A DNA stretch of 64,000 bases from Luteibacter aegosomaticola. Its GTDB lineage: Bacteria; Pseudomonadota; Gammaproteobacteria; Xanthomonadales; Rhodanobacteraceae. The DNA is taken from positions 2,294,001-2,358,000 of the forward strand of contig NZ_CP095741.1 in assembly GCF_023078475.1 (NCBI RefSeq). The letters run 5' to 3'. The position numbers and the translations under genes were made by a program. Positions 25,724 to 34,828 of the stretch are shown one piece after another. Positions within the stretch are counted from its first letter, which is position 1; the number at the start of each line of letters is the position of its first letter. A model generated the notes under the pieces. That model had not been told where the DNA came from and did not search any database. It was given only the letters and a program-made list of their open reading frames with translations.

Positions 25724-27481
25724 ATGTCCCTGTCGCTTTCAGCGCGGGTGGACGAGGCCCTGGCCTCGGCATTCCACCTGCTTGCGCTGCCCCCTGAACT
25801 CGCCCACGCCGAACCCTCGTCCCGCCCCGAGCTGGGCGATTTCCAGTGCCATGCCGCGCTCGCCGCGGCGCGGGTCGTCCGGCGGCCGCCGCGGGCCATC
25901 GCCGATGAGATCGCCGCGGCCCTTCGTGGGGATGCGCGCTTTGCCGCTGTGGAGGTGGCTGGCCCGGGCTTTGTGAACCTGCGGCTCGCCGATGGGTTCC
26001 TCGCGGGGGTGGCGGCCACGACGCTCGTCGACCCGGCGCTAGGGGTTCGCAACGAGGGCGAGGGCCAGCTCGTCGTGCTCGATTTTGGCGGCCCCAATGT
26101 CGCCAAGCCCCTGCACGTGGGTCATCTCCGTTCGCTCGTGCTCGGCGAAAGCCTGCGCCGCATCCACGGGGCACTGGGCTGGCGGACGCATGGCGACGCA
26201 CACCTGGGTGACTGGGGCCTGCAGATGGGCATGCTGAGCTCCGCGATCCGCCGCACGTCGCCGTCGCTGCCGTACTTCACCGGTGCGGGCCCTTATCCGT
26301 CCGAGCCGCCGGTAACGCTCGATGAACTGGAGCGCCTCTATCCCGAAGCTGCCGCGGCGAGCCGGGAGGATCCGGCGCGCATGGCTGAAGCGCGCGCCGA
26401 TACGGCGGCACTGCAAGCGGGTGATCCCGGTTTGCTCGCCCTCTGGCACACGCTGCGCCAGTTGAGCGTTGATGCGCAGGTGCAGGATTTCGCCTTGCTC
26501 GATGTGCATTTCGACGCGCTGGATGGCGAGAGCGATGTGCGCGATGCGATCGCACCGCTGGTCGAGAATCTGCGGGCGCGCGGCGTCGCGCGCGATAGCG
26601 ACGGCGCGCTGGTTATCGATGTGGCCTTGCCAGGCGATGCCACCGAGATGCCGCCCCTGCTACTCGCCAAAAGCGACGGTGCCGCGCTTTATGCGACGAC
26701 GGATCTGGCGACGTTACAGGCTCGCGCGCAGATGCCTGGCCTCGCGAAGGTTATCTATGTCGTCGATCAGCGCCAGGCACTGCATTTCCAGCAGGTGTTT
26801 CGCGCCGCACGCCGGGCAGGCATCGCCGACGGCGTTGACCTCGTGCACGCCGGCTTCGGTACGGTGAACGGTAAGGACGGTAAGCCGTTCAAGACACGCC
26901 AGGGCGGCGTGGCGCGGCTGCGGGATCTGCTCGACGAAGCGGTGGAGCGTGCGGGTGAGCGCGTGGAAAGTTCCGAGCGTGTCGCCGTGGATGAGCGGGC
27001 AGGGCTCGCGGCCATGATCGGCATCGCGGCGGTGAAGTTCGCGGACCTCTCGGGTGACCGGCTATCGGGCTACGTATTCGACGCCGAACGGCTGGTCGCG
27101 TTCGAAGGGAAAACCGGGCCGTACCTGCAGTACGCGGTGGTGCGGATGCGTTCCATCCTTGAAAAAGCGGGTGCACAGCCCGCGGAACAACAGGTGGGCA
27201 TCCCGCACGCGACGCAACCGGTGGAACGCGAGCTGGTGCTCGCGTGCCTCGCGTTCGGCGACAAGGTCAGTGAAGCCGCACACCTGCTGCAACCCGGTGT
27301 GCTCGCCGCGTGGGCATACGACATCGCCCAGCGCTTCAGCAAGTTCTACGACCGCTGCCCGATCCTGCGCGAGGAAGACGATGCGGTACGCGCACACCGG
27401 CTCGGCATCTGCCAGCTCACGCTAGCCGTCCTGCAGCGCGCACTCATCCTGCTGGGCATCACCGTCCCAACTCGCATGTAA
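25724..27481 (+). CDS. argS: Arginyl-tRNA synthetase
   Basis: The predicted protein has 585 residues. The N-terminal additional domain is followed by the class I HIGH-type signature GPNVAKPLHVGHLRS near residue 125, the KMSKS-equivalent GKPFKTRQGGVARL near 385, and the C-terminal anticodon-binding domain (YDIAQRFSKFYDRCPIL). It charges tRNA-Arg using ATP. ATG at 25724 is preceded by TGGAG. It stands alone rather than in a housekeeping operon, so it may be a second ArgS of the genome; the window cannot tell. Confidence 0.93.
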   Translation: MSLSLSARVDEALASAFHLLALPPELAHAEPSSRPELGDFQCHAALAAARVVRRPPRAIADEIAAALRGDARFAAVEVAGPGFVNLRLADGFLAGVAATTLVDPALGVRNEGEGQLVVLDFGGPNVAKPLHVGHLRSLVLGESLRRIHGALGWRTHGDAHLGDWGLQMGMLSSAIRRTSPSLPYFTGAGPYPSEPPVTLDELERLYPEAAAASREDPARMAEARADTAALQAGDPGLLALWHTLRQLSVDAQVQDFALLDVHFDALDGESDVRDAIAPLVENLRARGVARDSDGALVIDVALPGDATEMPPLLLAKSDGAALYATTDLATLQARAQMPGLAKVIYVVDQRQALHFQQVFRAARRAGIADGVDLVHAGFGTVNGKDGKPFKTRQGGVARLRDLLDEAVERAGERVESSERVAVDERAGLAAMIGIAAVKFADLSGDRLSGYVFDAERLVAFEGKTGPYLQYAVVRMRSILEKAGAQPAEQQVGIPHATQPVERELVLACLAFGDKVSEAAHLLQPGVLAAWAYDIAQRFSKFYDRCPILREEDDAVRAHRLGICQLTLAVLQRALILLGITVPTRM

Positions 27482-27493
27482 CGCCAACGCTCT

Positions 27494-27561
27494 TGTAGGA
27501 GCGCGCTTGCGCGCGATGGGTGCTTGCGGCAAGACCCATCGCGCGCAAGCGCGCTCCTACA
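27494..27561. repeat. REP inverted pair
   Basis: Two perfect copies (27494-27517, 27538-27561) in opposite orientation lie between the convergent argS and carboxymuconolactone-decarboxylase genes. Confidence 0.92.
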
Positions 27562-27568
27562 GGGGGCG

Positions 27569-27913
27569 TTACTTGTGGCTGTACGCCTCGACGGCGTCCA
27601 TCACGCGGGCGGAATACACCAGCGCCGCACCGGCATTCAGCGCGATCGCTACGCCCAGCGCCTCACTGATTTCTTCGCGCGTGGCACCGGCCTTCAGCGC
27701 GGCATCGGTATGCACCGTGATACAGCCATCGCAACGGCTCGTGACCGCGACGGCGAGCGAGATCAGCTCACGCGTCTTCGCACCGAGCGAACCTTCCTTG
27801 CCGGCATTCGCATTCGAGAGCGTCTGGTAACCCTTCACCGTATCCGGGCTCAGTTTGCCGATCTCGCCAATACGGCCCATGAGTTCTTTCTTGTAGGCAA
27901 CCCAGTCAAGCAT
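27569..27913 (-). CDS. Carboxymuconolactone decarboxylase / AhpD-like protein
   Basis: The predicted protein has 114 residues, the usual size of single-domain family members. The AhpD-type motif CDGCITVHTDAALKAG near residue 62 contains the two cysteines and the His of the peroxidase-like centre. ATG at 27913 follows GGAGT. It is probably a small cytoplasmic thiol-dependent oxidoreductase. It is read divergently from the FNR regulator gene. Confidence 0.85.
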   Translation of the reverse strand: MLDWVAYKKELMGRIGEIGKLSPDTVKGYQTLSNANAGKEGSLGAKTRELISLAVAVTSRCDGCITVHTDAALKAGATREEISEALGVAIALNAGAALVYSARVMDAVEAYSHK

Positions 27914-28148
27914 GTTCGTGACTCCATCAATGGCGGCACGGGGTGCGCCGTCGTGAGAGATAGTTTGTCACCACCCCCTGCGCGGCCAAATGCTCAAATG
28001 GCGCGTGTTTTGGCGAAATCGTCTCACCCGACCATTTCGGATCAAAAAGAGGACAGGACGTCGCACCTTGCTGACCGGCCACTGGCCCCCGGCGGCGGCC
28101 CTGCTAGGGTCCTGCCTGTCGCATTTATTGATTCGGAGAGGGACTCTC

Positions 28149-28892
28149 ATGACCCAGCCGGCCACCCAGGCGGCACGTCTTGGCTGCGCGGATTGCGGCC
28201 TGCATGCCATTTGCCTTCCTGAAGGCGTCGACGAGGGCGGGCTGGCCCGTCTCGATCGCCTGACCCGCTCGCGCAGCACCTACCAGCGCGGCGATTCCGT
28301 CTACCGGCAAGGACAGCCGTTCAACGCCCTCTACGTCGTGCGCTCGGGCGCTGTCCGTGTCGCCCTCGGTGATGCGGATGGCAGCCAGCAGGTGCTGGGC
28401 TTCCGCCTTCCGGGCGAGATCCTCGGCATCGATGCCTTGCTCGACGACACTCACCGCACTGATGCCACCGCGCTTGAGCGCACCACGGTGTGCGAAGTGC
28501 CGTTCGCGCGGCTCGAAGACCTGTTCCAGCAATTGCCCGGCTTGCAGCGGAAGATGATGCGCGAACTCGGCCGCGAGGTCGCCGATGCGCAGCGTCACGT
28601 GCTCGCCATGGGCCGCCAGCAGGCCCTCGAACGTGTCGCCTTGTTCCTGCGCGGGCTGCTTGAACGCTACGACAGGTTGTCGCGCCCGACCGACTGCGTG
28701 CGCCTGCCGATGGGCCGCAGCGACATCGCCTGCTATCTGGGCCTCGCGGTGGAAACCGTCAGCCGGGCGTTGGGGCGCATGGAAGAGCATGGTGTGCTCT
28801 CGGCCAGTGGACGCCACCTGCGCATCCACCGGCGTGATCTTCTTGATGCATTGTGTGCCACCGACGCTACGAGCGACCGCAAAAGGAACTGA
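28149..28892 (+). CDS. FNR/ANR-type oxygen-responsive transcription regulator
   Basis: The predicted protein has 247 residues. An N-terminal cysteine cluster C-x2-C-x5-C (CADCGLHAIC) and a further Cys in TTVCEVPF correspond to the four ligands of the FNR [4Fe-4S] cluster. A cyclic-nucleotide-binding fold follows, then a Crp-type helix-turn-helix GRSDIACYLGLAVETVSRAL with the Glu and SR that define FNR-type DNA recognition. It should switch gene expression under low oxygen. ATG at 28149 has GGAGAGGG upstream. An FNR-type box overlaps its stop codon, ahead of ompW. Confidence 0.92.
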   Translation: MTQPATQAARLGCADCGLHAICLPEGVDEGGLARLDRLTRSRSTYQRGDSVYRQGQPFNALYVVRSGAVRVALGDADGSQQVLGFRLPGEILGIDALLDDTHRTDATALERTTVCEVPFARLEDLFQQLPGLQRKMMRELGREVADAQRHVLAMGRQQALERVALFLRGLLERYDRLSRPTDCVRLPMGRSDIACYLGLAVETVSRALGRMEEHGVLSASGRHLRIHRRDLLDALCATDATSDRKRN

Positions 28893-28902
28893 CGCAGGTC
28901 AG
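28889..28902. promoter_or_regulatory. Putative FNR/ANR box upstream of ompW
   Basis: CTGACGCAGGTCAG is a perfect 5-4-5 palindrome that matches the established FNR/ANR consensus form TTGAC-N4-GTCAA at 12 of 14 positions. It lies 79 bp before the ompW start codon and overlaps the FNR gene stop. OmpW genes are known FNR targets in other gammaproteobacteria. Confidence 0.65.
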
Positions 28903-28980
28903 GAATGTGGGGGCAGGGGGTTTCTAACCTTCTGCTTGCCGGCCCCGACGGTCGGCACTTAGCCCACAAGGAGTCACCCC

Positions 28981-29592
28981 GTGCTTCAGCTCAAGACCCT
29001 CGCCGTCGCCCTGTTGCTCGCCGCGCCGATCGCGGCCCAGGCCGCGGATACGGATGCCAACTGGACCCTGCATGTCGGCGCCCACGTCGTCGATCCGAAA
29101 TCGGATACCGGCCAGCTCGCCGGCATGAACGCCAGCATCAGCAAGAGCACCCGTCCGACCTTCAGCGTCGAGTACCGCTTCGCGCCCGGTTGGTCGGCCG
29201 AGGTACTGGCCGCCCTCCCGTTCAAGCACGACGTGCGCCTCAATGGCACCCAGGCCGTCAGCGTGAAGCAGCTACCCCCGACGATCGGTGTGCTCTACCA
29301 CTTCATGGAAGGCCAGGCGATCTCGCCGTTCGTCGGTGCGGGCATTAACTACACGCTGTTCTTCGACAAGAAGGGCCGCAACGCACTCGACGGCACCCAC
29401 GTGTCGATGCAGAACAGTTGGGGCGCCGCTGGCCACGCCGGCGTGGATATCCGCCTGAACGACCGTTGGCTGTTCACCGTCGACGCGCGCTACATGGATA
29501 TCGACACGAAGGTGAAGGTGAACGGCGCCCGCGTCGGCACGGCCCACGTGGATCCCTGGGTCTACGGCCTGAGCTTCGGCTACCGCCTGTAA
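28981..29592 (+). CDS. ompW: OmpW-family outer membrane protein
   Basis: The predicted protein has 203 residues. The GTG start at 28981 has a strong AAGGAG. Signal peptide MLQLKTLAVALLLAAPIAAQA, then an eight-stranded barrel with OmpW features (LPPTIGVLYHF, ISPFVGAGINYTLFF, NDRWLFTVDARYMDIDTK), ending in an aromatic-type C-terminus WVYGLSFGYRL. OmpW proteins form small outer-membrane channels for hydrophobic molecules. It directly follows the FNR gene and carries an FNR-type box in its upstream region. Confidence 0.93.
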   Translation: MLQLKTLAVALLLAAPIAAQAADTDANWTLHVGAHVVDPKSDTGQLAGMNASISKSTRPTFSVEYRFAPGWSAEVLAALPFKHDVRLNGTQAVSVKQLPPTIGVLYHFMEGQAISPFVGAGINYTLFFDKKGRNALDGTHVSMQNSWGAAGHAGVDIRLNDRWLFTVDARYMDIDTKVKVNGARVGTAHVDPWVYGLSFGYRL

Positions 29593-29603
29593 GTCCCGCT
29601 CGC

Positions 29604-29631
29604 GTGGGAGCCCACACGGTGGGCTCCTACA
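29604..29631. repeat. Short REP hairpin (type B)
   Basis: GTGGGAGCCCAC...GTGGGCTCCTACA forms a compact hairpin 12 bp after the ompW stop, a diverged member of the GTAGGAGCCCACC family. It may act as a terminator-like or RNA-stabilising element. Confidence 0.75.
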
Positions 29632-29699
29632 GCGCTTCGTCTTGTCCACGTGGCCGGGTGCCCTGATACTCGCCTTTCCTCAGGCGCCAGACCGACCCC

Positions 29700-30614
29700 A
29701 TGGACGCACTCACCCGGATACTGGAGCTCGCCCGCGTACGCGGCGCCCTCGACCTGCGTTGCCAACTCGCGGGTGGGTTCAGCCTGGACCACGAGGATGC
29801 GGGCCCGGGCGAAGCGCCGTTCCATCTGGTGCTGGCCGGCGAAGGGGTCATGGAATTGCCGGGCCGCCGTACGCTGGATCTGCGTGCGGGCGACCTGGTC
29901 GTGCTGCCGCACGGCACCAGCCACCGGGTCCGCGATACCCACGGTGGGTTGAGCGAGGCCCCCATCACGATCGACACCAGCGGGCCGCTGGCGATCAAAC
30001 GCAGCGAAGGCGAGGGCGAGGCGCTGGATCTGCTCTGCGGCCGCTTCGTGCATGCGCCCGATGCCGGCCCGCTGTTGTTCGCCAGCCTGCCGGATACCTT
30101 GCACGCCTCGCTGTTGGGTTCCCACGGGATCGCCACGCTCGAGGCCATCGTGAATGTCTTTCGCGTGGAAGTGGGCAAGCTTGCTCCGGGCGCGCTCGCG
30201 GTGGTCACGGCGCTTAGCCAGGCCTTGCTGGTGTTTGCCCTGCGCGCACAACTGGAGCGCGGCACCATGCCACCCTCGCTGCTGACCTTGCTGGCCGACC
30301 CGCGGCTGGGCCGCGCCCTGCTGGCGATGCTGCGCGACCCGGCGCACGAATGGACCGTGGAATCCCTGGCCGCCCAGGCAGCGATGTCGCGTGCCACCTT
30401 CGCACGGCACTTCGAGGCGAAGGGCAAGCAATCGCCGCACGAAGTGCTCACCCTCATCCGCATGCACCTGGCCGCCGAGCTGCTGCGCCGCGGTGAACTC
30501 ACCGCCGCCGCCGTCGCCGACCGCGTCGGCTACCGCTCCGAATCCGCCTTCGGCAAAACCTTCCTCCGCATCATGGGCACCACCCCAGCCCGCTTCCGCC
30601 GCGACGTAGACTAA
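29700..30614 (+). CDS. AraC-family regulator with cupin domain
   Basis: The predicted protein has 304 residues. The N-terminal cupin-type sensor (AraC-binding cupin 6; HLVLAGEGVMELPGRR, LDLRAGDLVVLPHGTSH) is followed by two AraC helix-turn-helix units at about 210-300 (VESLAAQAAMSRATFARHF and AVADRVGYRSESAFGKTF), ending with the family signature GTTPARFRR. No effector can be assigned, and no divergent partner gene is adjacent; it stands between REP clusters. Confidence 0.9.
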   Translation: MDALTRILELARVRGALDLRCQLAGGFSLDHEDAGPGEAPFHLVLAGEGVMELPGRRTLDLRAGDLVVLPHGTSHRVRDTHGGLSEAPITIDTSGPLAIKRSEGEGEALDLLCGRFVHAPDAGPLLFASLPDTLHASLLGSHGIATLEAIVNVFRVEVGKLAPGALAVVTALSQALLVFALRAQLERGTMPPSLLTLLADPRLGRALLAMLRDPAHEWTVESLAAQAAMSRATFARHFEAKGKQSPHEVLTLIRMHLAAELLRRGELTAAAVADRVGYRSESAFGKTFLRIMGTTPARFRRDVD

Positions 30615-30662
30615 CCCCGCGCCGACCACACTCTTGCAGGCGTCTCCCGCGCGACCGATGCC

Positions 30663-30819
30663 GTAGGAGCCCACCCTGTGGGCGACGCCCTTCGCGAAAG
30701 AGCCACAGGCCCACGGCAGACGCCGTAGGAGCCCACCCTGTGGGCGACGCCTTTCGCGAAAGACTCAAAGGCCCTGCTGCGTTAAGGCGAAAGATGTCGC
30801 GCGCAAGCGCGCTCCTACA
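30663..30819. repeat. REP cluster: two type B copies and one type A arm
   Basis: Type B copies begin at 30663 and 30724 in the same orientation, each followed by an 'ttcgcgaaag' spacer motif, and an inverted type A arm ends at 30819. It is a mixed mosaic element; no gene is seen in 30615-30845. Confidence 0.88.
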
Positions 30820-30845
30820 AAGGCCGCGCGGTGTATAAGGTTTGT

Positions 30846-31007
30846 ATGGACCGCCCCGACACCCCATGCCCCATCTGCAACGGCACCGGCATCGTCACCT
30901 ACGTGGACGAAGAAGTCGGCTGCCAGGTGGACATACCCTGCTGGGCTTGCGCACCCAAAGCCGAAACCTCACTGGGCCAGCCGGCCCCCGATGCGCCGTG
31001 GCTCTGA
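30846..31007 (+). CDS. Small CxxC/CxxC (zinc-finger-like) protein
   Basis: The predicted protein has 53 residues, starting MDRPDTPCPICNGTGIVTY and ending PDAPWL. Two CxxC pairs (CPIC at residues 8-11, CWAC near 32-35) separated by about 20 residues resemble one DnaJ-type zinc-finger hairpin (CxxCxGxG) and probably bind one zinc. The codon use fits the host. No clear ribosome-binding site is visible, only AAGG 6 bp upstream. It could bind protein or nucleic acid; no family is assigned. Confidence 0.55.
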   Translation: MDRPDTPCPICNGTGIVTYVDEEVGCQVDIPCWACAPKAETSLGQPAPDAPWL

Positions 31008-31113
31008 GCGCCCGGCCGGGCCTCACGCTGCTCTAACCGATCTCGTACGTATTCACAGATCGTTCGGCACCTTCGCCGGCCGCAGGATGCCTTCGCCGAT
31101 CTCGCGATGCTGT

Positions 31114-31180
31114 TGCAGGAGCGCGCTTGCGCGCGATGGGGCTTGCGGCAAGCTCGATCGCGCGCAAGCGCGCTCCTACA
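31114..31180. repeat. REP inverted pair
   Basis: Copies at 31114-31137 (with TGCAGGAG instead of TGTAGGAG) and 31157-31180 lie just beyond the TonB-receptor stop. Confidence 0.9.
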
Positions 31181-31190
31181 ACAACGGCCG

Positions 31191-34109
31191 TTACATCTTG
31201 TAATTGATGCCGAACATGATGGTGCGGCCGTACGTATCGAACTCGAGCGGGCGCTGGAGCTTGACGTTGTTCGGCAGCGCCGACGTCTGCTGGGTCTTCA
31301 TCGGCGAGTCGGTCAGGTTGTTCACCTGCAGCAGCACGCTCAGGCCGCTGTACGTGCCTTCCTGGAACTCGTAACCCACCTGCATATCCGTCTGCTTGTC
31401 GGCCAGCACGGTCTGGTAACCCAGCTGATCGAATAGCGCGACGGCCTCGCCGGTGTACGACGAGCGGTAACGCTCGGCGACGCGGAACGACCAGCCGTGG
31501 TTTTCGTAATAGACCGCCAGGTTGGCGACCTTGCGCGACAGGCCGGGCAGGGTGCTCGGGCTGCCAGGAATGGTCGACACAGCGCTCACCGGCAGGGTGC
31601 TGTTGGTCAGCGAGAAGTTGCCCTGCACACCGAAGCCTTCCAGCCACGGCGCGACCAATCCGCCTTCGAGACCGCCCTGCAGCTCCAGGCCCTTGATCCG
31701 GCCACCCGAGCCGTTTTGCGGCGTGGTGAACGAACCGAAGTTGCTGGACGGCGTGAGCGTGGGATTGTCGTTCACGTACTTCGAGAAGTCGTAATCCAGC
31801 ACGGTCTCGTTGTAGATGTAGTTCAGCAGGTTCTTGCCGAACACCGCGGCGGCCACATAGCTCGACTTGCCGAAGTACTTCTCCCAGCTAAGGTCCACGC
31901 CCACGGCGACATACGGCTTCAGCTTCGGGTTGCCGCCACTGCCGGACCACAGGTTTTGCTCGGCCGCCGGGCCATCGGTGATCTGCCCGACGCCGGCCGA
32001 GGTCGCGACCTTTTCATCGTCGATACGGCCACGCGCCATGCTCTTGGCCATGCCAAAACGCAGGTACTGCTTGTCGGTGATCTCGGCCCACACGTTCAGG
32101 CTCGGCAGCACCTTGGTGTACTTCGTGCCATCGGAAATGCGGCCGACCAGCGTATCGCCATTCGTCTGCAACGCCGTCGACGACTGGTCGGTGCGCACCA
32201 CCTGCACACCCATGTTGCCGCCGATGGGAATGCCGCCAGCGCTGGTGTCGATATTGAACTTCAGGTAAGCCACCGGCACCTTCTCGCGCACGGTGTAGTT
32301 GCGGCTCCAGTCGCTCTGCCCATTACGCTGGGTGAGGTAGTACTGGCTGCCCAGCGCATCCATGACGTCGTAATTCAGGATCGCCGGAACACCGCCATAG
32401 CTCAGGTCGGTCACGCCGCTGAGGAACGAAGGATCGACCGGCAAACCGTAGCCCGGCAGGTACGTCCCGGTTTCGGAGCCATTACCGTTGAGCCAGGCGA
32501 AGAACACATCGGCGGATTTGGTCTTGCGACGATCCGAATAGTTCGCGCCGAGCGTGAAGTCGCTGAAGATCCATCCGACGGGGTGGCTGACTTCCAAGCG
32601 GAACGCACGGATCGTGTCCTTCTGCTTGTCGTACTCGGCACGGCCGTCATAACCGTAATTGTTCGGGTCGGTGAACTGGATCTGCGACGGGTCGGCGAAA
32701 TTCGTCCCGGGGGTGAAGTCCGGGAAGTGCTCATGCACCGGCGTGGCGAAATCGGTTGAACTCGTCGCCTGGCCAGGCAAGCCCGCGAACAGGTAGGCAT
32801 CGTGCAGGCGGCGCTTGGCCATCGAGTACGACGCATCGGCGTTGATCATCCAGCCGTTGCCGAAGTCGTACTGGTTATTCCAGCCCGCGGAGAACAGGTT
32901 GTCCTTCTCCTTGGTCTGTTCGTTCTGCAGCACCGTATGCAGGCCATCGATGTGGCCGGTGGTCACCAGCGGGTACGGCATCGTGGGCACCGTGCCCACG
33001 TTGGAATACGAAACATTGTCGTACGGGCTGCTCGACCACTGCATGCCGTTGAGGTAAGTCTTCTGATCGAACGTGGAGTAATACAGGTCGAGGGTGGAGT
33101 GGTAATGGTCGTCCGGCGCCCACTCCAGCACGGTCATGATGCCGTTGCGCAGCTGGTTCTCGGATTTGGCGCGCAGCTGGCCGCCTTCCTGTGACAGCAC
33201 GTTATCCGGCATGCCCGGCGTATGCGGCGCGCCCCAGCGCTGGTCCGCACCCTCCGAGCCGTTGTTCAGGCTCCACCACCAGGCCTGGTACTGCTTCTCC
33301 TGGATGGGCGAATCGAGCTGCGCGAGGCCGACGGCCAGGCCCAGGGTGTGGTCGAAGAACTGGTCGATGTAGGAGAAGCTGGCACGGTGGCCGGTATCGC
33401 CCACGCCGCTGCCATGGTTGAGGTTGCCGTTATCCGTGGTCTCGCCACGCAGGTTCACTGCCATGGTGCGCTTGGGCAGGTCGAGCGGGCGGATCGTATG
33501 CAGGTCCACCGTGCCGGAGAGACCCTGGCCAATCAGGCCGGCATCCGGAGTCTTGTAGACGGCCACGCCGCTGATCAGCTCGGACGGGTACTGATCGAAA
33601 TCCACGCCACGGTTCTCGCCGATCGTGGCCTGCTCGCGGCCATTCAGCGTGGTGCCGACAAAACCCGGGTCGGTGCCGCGGATCGAGATCTGGTTGGCGC
33701 GGCCATCCACGCGCTGGGTGGCCAGGCCAGGCACGCGGGCCAGGCTCTCGGCGATGCTGCTATCGGGCAGCTTGCCGATGTCTTCGGCCGAGATGGCTTC
33801 GATGATGTTGTTCGACTTCTGCTTGGCCTGCAGCGAGTTCTGAATGGAGGCCTGGATACCGGTCACCACCACCGCATCGAGATTGCTAACCCCGTCACTG
33901 TTCGTCGGCTTGGGCGTCTTCGCAGCTTTTTGATCTTTTGCCGAATTTGCTTGTGGCGCGGCAGGCGTTGGCTGGGGGTTTTGTGCGGTGGAATCCTGCG
34001 CCCAGGCGGTGCCCGAGACGACAAGGAAAACCATGGCGCAGGCCGCGGCCAGAGGACGTGCGCGAAGCGCGGGCGTCAGTGGCCCTCGCATGGAATAGCG
34101 ATAATTCAT
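31191..34109 (-). CDS. TonB-dependent receptor (Xanthomonas/Caulobacter type)
   Basis: The predicted protein has 972 residues; ATG at 34109 follows GGGGGAAC. Signal peptide about 1-38 ending GTAWA. A Pro/Gln/Lys-rich region precedes the plug domain (VVVTGIQASIQNSLQAKQ, ISAEDIGKLPDSSIAESLAR, RVPGLATQRV, ISIRGTDPGFVGTTLNGRE), followed by a 22-strand-type barrel ending YGRTIMFGINYKM. Receptors of this class usually take up carbohydrates or other large substrates using TonB energy. No TonB box regulator pair (FecIR) is adjacent, so this is not a classic ferric-dicitrate set. It is read divergently from an NTF2-like gene across 247 bp. Confidence 0.93.
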   Translation of the reverse strand: MNYRYSMRGPLTPALRARPLAAACAMVFLVVSGTAWAQDSTAQNPQPTPAAPQANSAKDQKAAKTPKPTNSDGVSNLDAVVVTGIQASIQNSLQAKQKSNNIIEAISAEDIGKLPDSSIAESLARVPGLATQRVDGRANQISIRGTDPGFVGTTLNGREQATIGENRGVDFDQYPSELISGVAVYKTPDAGLIGQGLSGTVDLHTIRPLDLPKRTMAVNLRGETTDNGNLNHGSGVGDTGHRASFSYIDQFFDHTLGLAVGLAQLDSPIQEKQYQAWWWSLNNGSEGADQRWGAPHTPGMPDNVLSQEGGQLRAKSENQLRNGIMTVLEWAPDDHYHSTLDLYYSTFDQKTYLNGMQWSSSPYDNVSYSNVGTVPTMPYPLVTTGHIDGLHTVLQNEQTKEKDNLFSAGWNNQYDFGNGWMINADASYSMAKRRLHDAYLFAGLPGQATSSTDFATPVHEHFPDFTPGTNFADPSQIQFTDPNNYGYDGRAEYDKQKDTIRAFRLEVSHPVGWIFSDFTLGANYSDRRKTKSADVFFAWLNGNGSETGTYLPGYGLPVDPSFLSGVTDLSYGGVPAILNYDVMDALGSQYYLTQRNGQSDWSRNYTVREKVPVAYLKFNIDTSAGGIPIGGNMGVQVVRTDQSSTALQTNGDTLVGRISDGTKYTKVLPSLNVWAEITDKQYLRFGMAKSMARGRIDDEKVATSAGVGQITDGPAAEQNLWSGSGGNPKLKPYVAVGVDLSWEKYFGKSSYVAAAVFGKNLLNYIYNETVLDYDFSKYVNDNPTLTPSSNFGSFTTPQNGSGGRIKGLELQGGLEGGLVAPWLEGFGVQGNFSLTNSTLPVSAVSTIPGSPSTLPGLSRKVANLAVYYENHGWSFRVAERYRSSYTGEAVALFDQLGYQTVLADKQTDMQVGYEFQEGTYSGLSVLLQVNNLTDSPMKTQQTSALPNNVKLQRPLEFDTYGRTIMFGINYKM

Positions 34110-34356
34110 TGAGTTCCCCCGCGTCTCCCGGACGCTCGTTTTTAGGTATAGCGAGCGCCCCCAGCGATCGCGGCCGCGAGGATGGCTGCGCGCCATAAAG
34201 CTGTCATCTGGCAACGCAGCAGATTTGTGCGAAACGTTCAGGTTTACGTTGTTTGGGTGCGCAAAAACTTGCGACAGGCATCCCAAAAGACACAGGCGGA
34301 ACGTGCTGGCCCAAAGCTAGGATCAGCGGCACAACCACCGGGGAAGGGGATTCACC

Positions 34357-34824
34357 ATGCGTATTCGCGATCTTGCCGCCGCCGTTTGCCTGCTCGCCGC
34401 AGCGCCGTCCCTGGCGCTAGCCGCCGCCGGGAACGGCACCTCGAAGGCCGATGAGCAGGCCGTGCTCGCGCCGTTCCAGGCCTTTCTCGACGGCATGGCC
34501 AAATACGATCAGGCGGCGATGCGCGCCACCGTGCAACCCGAAGGCAGCGTGGCCCTGCTGCGCAAGGACAAGGTGATTCGCAATACGCTCTCCGGCTTCA
34601 TCGATCACATCAAGCCGGGTAAGGACAGCATCGAGGAGCGCATCTACGAGCCGCTCGTGCGCGTGGACGACAACCTCGCGATCATCTGGGCCCGCTACGA
34701 CTTCCGGCTCAACGGCAAGGTGATCCACTGCGGCACGGATCTCGTGCATCTGGTGAAGCAGGATGGCAAGTGGCTGATCGCGGGGATCGCGGACAACAGT
34801 CGCGACGAATGCCCGGCCGGGTAA
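34357..34824 (+). CDS. Secreted NTF2-like (SnoaL/DUF4440-type) protein
   Basis: The predicted protein has 155 residues. Signal peptide MRIRDLAAAVCLLAAAPSLALA, then a cone-shaped NTF2-like fold: ADEQAVLAPFQAFLDGMAKYD, a central segment with VRVDDNLAIIWARYDFRLNG, and a terminal strand pair DLVHLVKQDGKWLIAGIADN. Enzymatic or binding role unknown; periplasmic location likely. It ends 4 bp before the convergent porin stop. The 34110-34356 spacer contains the divergent promoters; no gene is seen in it. Confidence 0.75.
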   Translation: MRIRDLAAAVCLLAAAPSLALAAAGNGTSKADEQAVLAPFQAFLDGMAKYDQAAMRATVQPEGSVALLRKDKVIRNTLSGFIDHIKPGKDSIEERIYEPLVRVDDNLAIIWARYDFRLNGKVIHCGTDLVHLVKQDGKWLIAGIADNSRDECPAG

Positions 34825-34828
34825 TCCA

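Noticed and set aside
29580..30674. 364-residue open frame opposite the AraC regulator
   Set aside because: Gly/Gln-rich shadow; the plus strand carries AraC HTH motifs.
31497..32759. 420-residue open frame opposite the TonB receptor
   Set aside because: Antisense shadow of a clearly conserved outer-membrane receptor; no recognisable domain.
34110..34356. LacI-type operator (AACGTT...TTTACGTT) ahead of the TonB receptor
   Set aside because: Only half-site resemblance; the central CG palindrome is not complete.
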